NCBI GenBank assembly: GCA_016717855.1
Contig: JADKEV010000003.1
Span: 1-64,000 of the forward strand
Reading direction: 5' to 3'
Length of the DNA stretch: 64,000 nucleotides
From: Betaproteobacteria bacterium
GTDB taxonomy: Bacteria > Pseudomonadota > Gammaproteobacteria > Burkholderiales > Casimicrobiaceae
Shown here one piece after another: positions 25,728-33,873 of the stretch. Each line of letters opens with the position of its first letter. Position 1 is the first letter of the stretch. Made by a program: the position numbers and the translations under genes. The notes beneath the pieces are model-generated. The model made no database searches and was not told the DNA's origin. It was given only the letters and a program-made list of their open reading frames with translations.

Positions 25728-27377
25728 CTACCGGTTGCGGCCAGCTTCACCCGAACCAACAGGCAGGCGGGCCGTCATGCCCTGCGTGGTGGTGTCCGCG
25801 ACCGGGTCGCCCACGCGCGCGGATTTTCCTTCAACCGCGAACGGCGACCAGACCCAGCCGCGTCCGATCTCAATCGCGGCGCCAAGCTGTAGCGATAGGC
25901 GCGAGTCCCCGGATATATGGAGGACGGAGAGGCCGGCTTTGTAGTCACTGTGACGCAGGATCAGCGTCCGCGACGGCGCCGGCGGGATCGCGCCCGTCGA
26001 GGGCAGGTACAGCGCCACCAGCGCCGCCGAATCCGGGGACTGCGTGCCGTTGCGCGGGATCTGGTCGCGGATGTTGTCGGGCCACAGACGGATCGCCTTG
26101 ACTTCGCGCGCGATCATCTCTACGCCGAGCTCGATGCGGTTGCCCTCGAACCGCTTGACCCTGCGCACGACGCCGATCTGCCAGTCCGCTGCCCCTTCGC
26201 GGCGCATGGAAATCAGCGCCCCGACCGGAAACTGGTCGGCGCTTTCATTTTCGAACTGGATGCGGCAATCGAGGGGACTGGCTTCGACGATGCGCCAGCG
26301 CCCGCTGCGGATCAGCGTGTCCCAGAACTCGCCGGCGTTCTCCATTTCGGCGAGCAGCTCGCGATGGATGTTGTGCAGGCCCGGCACCAGCGCGACCGGA
26401 ATGTCGGCCGGCTGGCGCTCGGCCCGCCTGGGCACGACCTTGCGATCCGGCGCCCAGTGGGTCGCAAGCCGTTCCAGCCAGGCGATGCGGACCTTGCGCG
26501 CCAGCGCGTCACCCGCGTCGTCGGCGGCGATGTCGGCCAGCCGCTTCTTGATGTGCGCGAACAGCGGATCCGGATCCAGGAACAATGTGCGGTCGGTTAC
26601 CTTGACGCCGTGCGCCGAGACCAGGCCGACCAGCGAATCCGGGTCGAGCGCGAAAGTGGCGTGTGCCGGCTCGTCCGCCCGCAGGCGCAGCCGGTCGGAG
26701 CACTCGTTGAGCAGCACCGATGCGTGCTCGATTTCCTGCGCAGTAAACGATCCGCTGGACAGGCGCGCGAGCAACAACAGGTTCGCGTATTCGCCCTCGA
26801 TGGTCGCCTGCTTGCCGTCCCGGTGTGGCGCATGCACGGCCAACCGGTGGACACCGGCCGCAGTGGCGTAGCGGAACAGGTTGCTGGTCACCTGCCAGAG
26901 CGCGGGCACCGGATTGTCGTACCGGAACAACCGGACGCGGTTCTGCAGGTTCCAGTAGCGGAACATGCCCAGCAGCACCTGGGCGAGCTGGCTGTCCTTC
27001 CTGATCGCCGGCTTGCCGGCCTTGTGGGCCCGGTAGAACAGTTCATATGTGGCGCCGATCCAGCGCGCGGCGTCATCGAGCTTCTTCAACACCGCCTTGT
27101 TCGCGGCGCGATTCCCGGCGAGGTAGGTCTCGGTGAGCTCCCTTATGCAGCGGTGCGCGCAGACGTCGAGCACCAGGAAAGCGGACAGGCTGGCCGCGTT
27201 GATCTTCGGCGACGCGTTGAATGCATTGATCTGCGCGAGCAGTTCCTGCATGCGTTCGTCCGCATCCAGCCGCGCGTTCTGTTCGATCCAGCGCGTCGTC
27301 GACCAGGTATGGGTGAGCGGATGCGCGCGGCCGCCGGAGAATCTTGCGGTGATGCTTGCGATGAGTTCGGTCAGCAT
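25728..27377 (-). CDS. large uncharacterised protein with a PilZ-like C-terminal region
   Basis: About 549 residues and no signal peptide. The first 330 residues are mainly helical (for example MFRYWNLQNRVRLFRYDNP). Residues about 385-480 contain a beta-rich segment, VGALISMRREGAADWQIGVVRRVKR then IELGVEMIAREVK, that resembles a PilZ-type barrel. The RxxxR/DxSxxG cyclic-di-GMP motifs are not clear, so ligand binding should not be assumed. ATG 27377 (MLTELIASITARF) was chosen; ATG 27407 and 27464 also exist. It is first in an operon with argE and the AstE-like gene. Function unknown. Confidence 0.6.
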   Translation of the reverse strand: MLTELIASITARFSGGRAHPLTHTWSTTRWIEQNARLDADERMQELLAQINAFNASPKINAASLSAFLVLDVCAHRCIRELTETYLAGNRAANKAVLKKLDDAARWIGATYELFYRAHKAGKPAIRKDSQLAQVLLGMFRYWNLQNRVRLFRYDNPVPALWQVTSNLFRYATAAGVHRLAVHAPHRDGKQATIEGEYANLLLLARLSSGSFTAQEIEHASVLLNECSDRLRLRADEPAHATFALDPDSLVGLVSAHGVKVTDRTLFLDPDPLFAHIKKRLADIAADDAGDALARKVRIAWLERLATHWAPDRKVVPRRAERQPADIPVALVPGLHNIHRELLAEMENAGEFWDTLIRSGRWRIVEASPLDCRIQFENESADQFPVGALISMRREGAADWQIGVVRRVKRFEGNRIELGVEMIAREVKAIRLWPDNIRDQIPRNGTQSPDSAALVALYLPSTGAIPPAPSRTLILRHSDYKAGLSVLHISGDSRLSLQLGAAIEIGRGWVWSPFAVEGKSARVGDPVADTTTQGMTARLPVGSGEAGRNR

Positions 27378-27581
27378 GATCTCGATAACGTCGCGCCGGG
27401 CCGGCATTGCGTCCGTGAACGACCCCCCGAAGAATGCAGGCGCACCGGGCGCCTGGCCACACATTGATTTATTTTATACTTCCCGGATAGCGGCACAGGA
27501 CGCACAATACTCCTTTTTCGGCGCCAGTCGAAGTTTACCTCTGCCGGCCCGGATCCGCCCGCACCGAGAAGGATACAGACA

Positions 27582-29055
27582 ATGGACCAGCATGCCGCGC
27601 CGACGCTGTCGGCAACCGTACCGCCCCCTCGCCATTTCATCGACAACCAGCACGTGGCGCCCGCCGGCGGCCAGACCATTCCGGTGGTCGATCCCAGTGA
27701 TGGCGGCGTGTTCGCCCACCTGGCCCGGGGCAACGCCGACGATATCGACCGCGCGGTGAAGGCCGCCTAGGGTGCCCGCGATGGCGCCTGGGGGAAGCTG
27801 TCGCCGGTGGACAAGGGACGCCTGTTGATGCGGCTGTCGCAGCAGATACTCGACCATCACGAAGAGCTCGCGCAACTCGAATCGCGCGACTGCGGGAAGC
27901 CGCTGAAGCAGGCGCGTGCCGACGCGACCGCCTGCGCCCGGTATTTCGAGTTCTATGCCGGGGCGCCGGACAAGCTGCACGGCGACACTATTCCGTACCT
28001 GCCGGGCTATACGGTGCTGACCTGGCGCGAACCGCATGGCGTGACCGGCCATATCATCCCCTGGAACTACCCATTGCAGATCTTCGGCCGCAGCGTCGGC
28101 GGGGCGCTGGCCGCGGGCAATGCCTGCGTGGTCAAGCCGGCCGAGGATGCCTGCCTCTCGTTGCTGCGCGTGGCCGAGCTGGCGGCGGCCGCCGGCTTCC
28201 CGCCGGGCGCGATCAACATCGTGACCGGGTACGGCAGCGAGGCCGGCATGGCTCTCGCAGAACACCCGGGAATCGAACACATCTCCTTCACCGGTTCGCC
28301 GGTAACCGGGTCGATCGTGGCGCAAGCCGGCGCCAGGCGGCACTGCCCGGTGACGCTGGAGCTTGGCGGCAAGAGCCCGCAGATCGTCTTTGCCGATGCC
28401 GACATCGATGCGGCGCTGCCGGTGCTGGTCAACGCGATCATCCAGAACGCGGGTCAAACCTGTTCGGCCGGCAGCCGGCTGCTCGTCCAGTCCAGCGTGT
28501 ACGAGCAACTGCTCGACGCGCTGGGCCAGCGCTTTGCCGCACTCAGGACCGGGCCCGCACAGGCCGATCTGGATTGCGGCCCGCTGATTCGCGCCAACCA
28601 GCTGGAGCGGGTCCGGGGCTTTCTGGCCGACGCCGAACGGGACGGGCTGGCCATTGCCGGCCAAGCGCAGGTCGCGGCCGGGGCGCCGCCCGACGGCTTC
28701 TATCAGGCCCCGACGCTGATCCGCGACGTGCCCGCATCCCACCGGCTGGCGAACGACGAAGTGTTCGGCCCGGTGCTCGCCGCCATGCCGTTCGCGGACG
28801 AAGCCGATGCGATCCGGCTGGCCAACGGTTCGCCGTTCGGACTGGTCACGGGCATCTGGACGCGACGGCGCGCGGCAGCTGCGCCTGGCCCGTGCCATCA
28901 GATCCGGCCAGGTGTTCATCAATACCTATGGTGCAGGGGGCGGTGTCGAGCTGCCCTTCGGCGGCATGAAGCACTCCGGCTACGGCCGCGAAAAAGGCTT
29001 CGAAGCGCTGCTGGCATTCACGGTCGTGAAGACGGTCGCGATTCACCACGGGTAG
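27582..29055 (+). pseudogene. broken aldehyde dehydrogenase (in-frame stop and frameshift)
   Basis: NAD(P)-dependent aldehyde dehydrogenase family, probably a betaine- or semialdehyde-type enzyme. The frame opens MDQHAAPTLSATV and continues into the usual IDNQHVAP segment, but TAG at 27768-27770 interrupts it. Downstream the frame carries IIPWNYPL, LELGGKSPQI (catalytic Glu) and NAGQTCSAGSR (catalytic Cys). Near 28862 the frame shifts: GIWT continues as DGARQLRLARAIRSGQVFINTY in another frame, through ELPFGGMKHSGYGREKG. Loss of a CG dinucleotide, or gain of one base, would explain the shift. Both lesions could be sequencing errors, but the gene cannot give a full protein as read. Confidence 0.85.
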
Positions 29056-29154
29056 GCCGCGGGCAGGCCGTCATGCGGGCAGGCGGCGCGGCGCGCCGGC
29101 GCCATGCCCCCAGCGCCACAGTCAACCAATCGGATTCTTCATGAAGGGCAAGCC

Positions 29155-29910
29155 ATGCGTCTGCAGAGCAAGGTCGTGATTGTCACCGGGGCGGGATCCG
29201 GATTCGGCGAGGGCATCGCCAAGCGCTTCGCGGCCGAGGGCGCGAAGGTCGTCGTCAACGACCTGAACCTGACAAACGCGACGCGCGTCGCCGCCGAGAT
29301 CACTGATCGCGGCGATCTGGCCGAGGTGTGCATCGGCGACGTGGCCAGGGACGCCGAGGTCGCCGCCTTGGTACGCTTTGCGCAGCAGGCCTACGGGCGG
29401 CTCGATATCGTGGTCAACAACGCCGGCATTTCGCACCGCAATCAGCCGCTGCTCGACGTCAGCGAGGATGAGTTCGACCGCATCTTCCAGGTCAACGTCA
29501 AGAGCCTCTTCCTGACCGCCAGGCATGCGGTCCCCGTGTTTCGCAAGCAAGGCGGAGGTTGCTTCGTCAACGTCGCGTCGACCGCGGGCGTTCGCCCGCG
29601 GCCGGGGCTGACCTGGTACAACGGCAGCAAGGGGGCGGTCATCACCATCAGCAAGTCGATGGCTGTCGAGCTGGCGCCGGACAAGATCCGCGTCAACTGC
29701 CTCAACCCGGTGGCAGGCGAAACTGCGCTGCTGGCGACATTTATGGGCGAAGACACGCCGGCGCGGCGCGCGCAGTTCGTCGCCTCGATTCCGCTCGGCC
29801 GTTTTTCGCAGCCGCGCGACATCGCGAATGCCGCGCTCTTCCTCGCTTCGGACGACGCTGATTTCATCACCGGCGTTTGCCTGGAGGTCGATGGAGGCCG
29901 TTGCGTCTAG
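29155..29910 (+). CDS. SDR family oxidoreductase, 3-ketoacyl reductase-like
   Basis: 251-residue classical short-chain dehydrogenase. It has the cofactor loop TGAGSGFG, D-V-A and NNAGISHRN, catalytic Tyr-x-x-x-Lys (YNGSKGA), and the C-terminal LEVDGGRCV. It resembles FabG-like or glucose-1-dehydrogenase-type SDRs; substrate unknown. ATG 29155 is preceded by AAGGG about 8 bases upstream; an earlier in-frame ATG (29104) adds 17 poorly conserved residues. It follows the broken aldehyde dehydrogenase by about 100 bases on the same strand, so the two may once have acted on the same alcohol-aldehyde route. Confidence 0.85.
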   Translation: MRLQSKVVIVTGAGSGFGEGIAKRFAAEGAKVVVNDLNLTNATRVAAEITDRGDLAEVCIGDVARDAEVAALVRFAQQAYGRLDIVVNNAGISHRNQPLLDVSEDEFDRIFQVNVKSLFLTARHAVPVFRKQGGGCFVNVASTAGVRPRPGLTWYNGSKGAVITISKSMAVELAPDKIRVNCLNPVAGETALLATFMGEDTPARRAQFVASIPLGRFSQPRDIANAALFLASDDADFITGVCLEVDGGRCV

Positions 29911-30051
29911 GACCTGTCGGACTCAGGCGTACGACACGTTCCGGGGCGCCGGGCCGCGCAGTCCTCTGCCTCCGGGTTGTCCGGCGTCAAAGGCGCGGTA
30001 CGGGCATTCTGCGATGATTGAGTTGACTCATCCCTCCGAGCGCAAACAGCC

Positions 30052-31803
30052 ATGCCCAACGATATGCTGACCGGCGCGCGCCACCCCGCGCGCAACGCCG
30101 CCGAGCTGGACCGGGCGCTGCGGGAGCGCGCGCACGATCCCATCAAGCTCGGGCAGCTGCTGGTGCGCGACCATGTGATCACCGTCGACACGCTGCGGCG
30201 GGCGCTGGACCTGCAACACAGGGCGCCGGCCAGGAAACTCGGCGAGATCCTCTCGGAGATGGGCGCCCTGACCGCGGCGCAGGCCGAAGACGCCGTCACC
30301 GCCGCTCTCGAGATGCCGACCGTGCAACTGGCGGACTTCAACTTCGATCCGCTGGCGGTGGCGCTGGTCCCCGCCGACATGGCCCGCCAGCATCATCTGA
30401 TTCCGCTGATGTTTCACAAGCACATGCTGGTGCTGGCGATCCACGCGCTGCCGGACAGCGAGGCGCGCGAATTGCTGAGCTTCACCGTGGAGCGCCCGGT
30501 GCAGTTCGTCATTGCCTCGCCCGAGGAGATCGACGAAGCTATCGCCCGCAACTATCATGCATGGAGCGAGAAGCAGGCGCTGGCAAGCCTCGAGACGGCG
30601 ATTCCGGAACAGAACCAGCAGTACCTGCTGTGGCAGGAAGCCAACAAGCTCGCCCAGCAGCAGCCGATGGTCAAGCTCGTCGATTCGATCCTGACCGAGG
30701 CCATCCGCCAGCGTGCGTCGGATATCCATATCCGCCCGGGAGAGAAGGGTTTCGAGGTTCTATACCGGATCGACGGCACGCTGATTCCGATTCGCGATCT
30801 GCCGAAGTCGCTGCAGCCCGCCCTGACCAGCCGTGTCAAAATCCTGTCCCGGCTCAACATCGCCGAGCACCGGCTGCCGCAGGACGGCCGCATCCGGTAT
30901 CAGGACGACAAGCGCCAGATCGACATGCGCGTTTCCGTCATCCCGGTCCAGCATGGCGAAAGCGTCGTGATCCGGCTGCTCGACAAGAGTCTGGGCCTGC
31001 GGTCGGTGCACGAGATCGGGTTCAGGCCCGCGGACCAGGCGCGGTTCCTCGACCTGATCAAGCGCAGCTACGGGATCGTCCTGGTCACGGGGCCGACGGG
31101 GTCCGGCAAGTCCACCACACTGTACGCGGCGCTGCAGGAGGTGGAGCGGGACAACGTCAACGTCGTCACGGTGGAGGACCCGATCGAGTACGACCTGCCG
31201 CGGACGCGGCAGATCCAGGTGCAGCCGGTCATCGAATTCGGTTTCCCCGAGGCGCTCAGGCATATCCTGCGCCATGATCCCGATGTGATCATGATCGGGG
31301 AAATGCGCGATGCGGAGACCTGCAAGATCGCCGTCGAGAGCGCGCTCACCGGCCATCTGGTGTTGAGCACGTTGCACACCAACGACGCGCCCGGGACGCT
31401 GGTCAGGCTGATGGAACTGGGCGTGGCGCCATACATGATCCGTTCGGCGGTCATCGGCGTGCTGGCACAGCGACTGGTGCGGTGCAATTGCACGCATTGC
31501 ATGGCCGAAGAGAGCGTCGACGCGCTGGTGCGCGAGAACATGGGCGCCGGGCCCGGCGAGATCTTCCATCGCGGCCGCGGCTGCGAGCATTGCCGCCGGA
31601 CCGGGTTCACCGGCCGGATGGCGATCTACGAACTGATGGTGATGAACGACGAATTGCGCGCGAGCGTGCGGGAAGGGGTCGCCAGCGACGAGTACCGGAG
31701 GCTGGCGATCAAGTCCGGCATGGTGCCGCTGGCGCTTAATGGGTTGACGCAGGCGCGCACGAAGCGCGTCTCGTTGTCCGAGGTGTACCGGGCCTGCATG
31801 TAG
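30052..31803 (+). CDS. GspE/PilB-family secretion or pilus ATPase
   Basis: 583 residues. The N-terminal MshEN/GspE-N region (residues about 25-150) precedes the hexameric ATPase core: Walker A GPTGSGKST (347-355), the Asp box VTVEDPIEY, Walker B DVIMIGEMRD, and the His box LVLSTLHTNDA. A tetracysteine zinc module follows (CNCTHC then CEHC, about residues 478-525). These ATPases power type II secretion or type IV pilus assembly. No gsp, pil or msh partner genes are near, so it is an orphan here and its machine must be encoded elsewhere. Confidence 0.92.
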   Translation: MPNDMLTGARHPARNAAELDRALRERAHDPIKLGQLLVRDHVITVDTLRRALDLQHRAPARKLGEILSEMGALTAAQAEDAVTAALEMPTVQLADFNFDPLAVALVPADMARQHHLIPLMFHKHMLVLAIHALPDSEARELLSFTVERPVQFVIASPEEIDEAIARNYHAWSEKQALASLETAIPEQNQQYLLWQEANKLAQQQPMVKLVDSILTEAIRQRASDIHIRPGEKGFEVLYRIDGTLIPIRDLPKSLQPALTSRVKILSRLNIAEHRLPQDGRIRYQDDKRQIDMRVSVIPVQHGESVVIRLLDKSLGLRSVHEIGFRPADQARFLDLIKRSYGIVLVTGPTGSGKSTTLYAALQEVERDNVNVVTVEDPIEYDLPRTRQIQVQPVIEFGFPEALRHILRHDPDVIMIGEMRDAETCKIAVESALTGHLVLSTLHTNDAPGTLVRLMELGVAPYMIRSAVIGVLAQRLVRCNCTHCMAEESVDALVRENMGAGPGEIFHRGRGCEHCRRTGFTGRMAIYELMVMNDELRASVREGVASDEYRRLAIKSGMVPLALNGLTQARTKRVSLSEVYRACM

Positions 31804-31892
31804 CCGGGCGCGATCCGAACCATGCCGATTCGCGGAATCCGGATGCCGGCGTTCGCTGCCGTGGGTACGCGTCGGCCATGGGGCGGGCCGCG

Positions 31893-33065
31893 ATGAGCGG
31901 GCATCCGCGCCTGAACTGGGAGGAGGCCGGGGAGGCCAGGTCGGCCCGCTGGCGCTCCGAGAGCGGATTGCCGCCGCCCGCGCGCATCGTGATCGCCGAC
32001 GACAGGACGACCGCGGAGACCGCGCATCACCTCGCCTGCGAGGGCACGGCGATGCTCTGGCGCGGCGATTACCAGAATGCTCTGCAGTTGCTCCAGGCGA
32101 TGGCAAGGCGGGGCGAGAAGGCGCCGCGGCGCACGCGCAGAAGAACGCGTGCCGCGCCGCCGGGTGGTCCGGCCGACGCGTTTCACCGGCACCGGCTGGC
32201 ACAGTCGCAACGCGCGCGCACCTTGGCGATGCTGCTGTTGCCCTTCGACGCGGATCATCGGATTCCGTTGCGCCGTGCGCCCGACGCGCGGCAGGCCTGC
32301 CTCGAATCCTACGGTCCGGCCGACGAACCCTACGTCGCGCCGTTGCGGGAGTTGCTGGGACTGATCGGCGCGCACGAATGGCGCAAGAACGGCATCGAGA
32401 TCGCCGAACTGGCGGCGCGCATCCATCCGCACTACGGGGTGTTCGCCCCGATCCGTTCCGAGTACGTCGGACTGGTGGCCGCGGCCCCGCTGCCGGAGCC
32501 GCGGCCGGAACTGGCTTTCGACATTGGCACCGGGACCGGCGTGCTGGCGGCGCTGCTCGCCCGGCGTGGAATCGCCCGGGTCATCGCCACGGACCAGGAT
32601 CCGCGGGCGCTGGCGTGCGCCAGGGAAAACATCGCAAGGCTGGGGCTGGCGGGCGGCGTGGAAGTGCTGCATGCCGATCTCTTTCCGCCCGGACGCGCGA
32701 GGCTGGTGGTCTGCAATCCGCCGTGGCTGCCGGCGCGGCCGAGTTCGCCGATTGAGCACGCGATCTACGATCCCGAAAACCGGATGCTGCGCGGGTTCCT
32801 TGGTGGGCTGGCCGCGCATCTCGAGCCCTCCGGTGAAGGCTGGCTGGTGCTCTCCGATCTCGCCGAGCGCCTGGGGTTGCGAACCCGAAGCGAGCTCAAC
32901 GCGTTGATCGCGAACGCCGGACTCGCGGTGATCGGCCGGATGGATGTGCGGCCTCGGCACCCGCGGGCCTTCGATGCGGCAGATCCGCTGCACGCGGCGC
33001 GCTCCGGGGAGGTGACTTCGCTGTGGCGGCTAGCCGCGCGGCAGGCGCGAGCGTCCGCTACTTGA
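31893..33065 (+). CDS. class I SAM-dependent methyltransferase (small-domain type)
   Basis: 390 residues. The C-terminal half is a Rossmann methyltransferase: SAM loop AFDIGTGTGVLAALLAR, acidic D of ATDQDP, and the catalytic N-P-P-W (275-278), as in HemK/PrmC-like or N6-adenine enzymes that methylate planar amides or amines. The N-terminal part is less conserved and includes RRTRRRTR (about residues 79-86), perhaps a nucleic-acid-binding region. Target unknown; rRNA, tRNA, DNA or protein glutamine are all possible. ATG 31893 was chosen; ATG 31878 is 15 bases upstream. Its last 8 bases overlap the convergent gene. Confidence 0.8.
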   Translation: MSGHPRLNWEEAGEARSARWRSESGLPPPARIVIADDRTTAETAHHLACEGTAMLWRGDYQNALQLLQAMARRGEKAPRRTRRRTRAAPPGGPADAFHRHRLAQSQRARTLAMLLLPFDADHRIPLRRAPDARQACLESYGPADEPYVAPLRELLGLIGAHEWRKNGIEIAELAARIHPHYGVFAPIRSEYVGLVAAAPLPEPRPELAFDIGTGTGVLAALLARRGIARVIATDQDPRALACARENIARLGLAGGVEVLHADLFPPGRARLVVCNPPWLPARPSSPIEHAIYDPENRMLRGFLGGLAAHLEPSGEGWLVLSDLAERLGLRTRSELNALIANAGLAVIGRMDVRPRHPRAFDAADPLHAARSGEVTSLWRLAARQARASAT

Positions 33066-33621
33066 GGACTTCTTTCTTGATGCTCACGCAGGACGACCCC
33101 GTCGCTCGCATCAGGAACACGCGCGCCGACGGACCGATGTTGAACATCCCGATCTCGCCGCCGAGAGAGCCGGTGGAAACCGCGCCCTTGAAGTGTTTGG
33201 CGGCGACCGCGTTGCACGACTCGGGCCAGAACTGCACCGTCTCGTACATGCCCGAGCAGCCGATTGCCGTATTGGGCGAGAACGTGGCGCTTCCGTAGGC
33301 GCGCGGTATGCCTTCGCCCTGCACTTCGAGCGAGACCGATACCATGCTGTTGTCGGGTTCCTTTTCGGGCAGGAACAAGAGGGCGCTCGACCGGGTTCGG
33401 TTGGTGAGGAAATTGCTGATCTGATCGATGCGGGTGGCGCAATTGCGCACCCCCGAGGAAAACATGACCGTGGCGATCTGATTCGTCGGTCCGGGGGCCA
33501 AGTCGCGCAACAGGCGGATGCCGCCGGTGTCGCCAGTCTCGTCGGCTGGACGGGTTTGGGCTCCGGCAAGGCCCACAAGCAGCCAGGCGCACACAATTCC
33601 AATGCTCAGCTTGCGCATCAT
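33058..33621 (-). CDS. secreted protein of unknown function
   Basis: 187 residues with a clear signal peptide (MMRKLSIGIVCAWLLVGLAGAQ). The mature part has four Cys residues that could form disulfides (NCATR, GCSGM, SCNAV, SCVSI) and short repeated motifs typical of small beta proteins. I recognise no family. ATG 33621 and ATG 33618 are adjacent and give almost the same protein; a longer frame upstream has no ribosome site. Overlaps the end of the methyltransferase gene by 8 bases. Confidence 0.65.
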   Translation of the reverse strand: MMRKLSIGIVCAWLLVGLAGAQTRPADETGDTGGIRLLRDLAPGPTNQIATVMFSSGVRNCATRIDQISNFLTNRTRSSALLFLPEKEPDNSMVSVSLEVQGEGIPRAYGSATFSPNTAIGCSGMYETVQFWPESCNAVAAKHFKGAVSTGSLGGEIGMFNIGPSARVFLMRATGSSCVSIKKEVLK

Positions 33622-33836
33622 GGGATCCGTTGAGTTACGGTCAGGCCGCGTTATTCGCCGTGTCAGCGTGCCCGCGGTGCCGCGCGGGGAACCGCGAAAA
33701 AACCGGCGTGGCTGGGAGTGAAATGTCGGAGTCGGGTGCTTCGCATGCTGGCAAATCCCCGCTGAAGTACCGACCCAGCTTGTCGCTAATACGCTCTCCA
33801 GCCGCGGTTGGAAAGCGTATCGCCGACCTTCCGGCA

Positions 33837-33859
33837 TCCCCCGGCGCGAGGCCGGGGGA
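33837..33859 (-). terminator. hairpin after the adhesin gene
   Basis: A perfect 9-base-pair stem, TCCCCCGGC/GCCGGGGGA, with a 5-base loop, starts 15 bases past the adhesin stop on the minus strand. No T-run follows, but a second imperfect hairpin lies at 33790-33817, so transcription probably ends here. Confidence 0.5.
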
Positions 33860-33873
33860 CTTCAGACAATTGC

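Noticed and set aside
27464..27480. TTGATT and TATACT as a promoter
   Set aside because: Only 5 bases apart, so not a workable -35/-10 pair.
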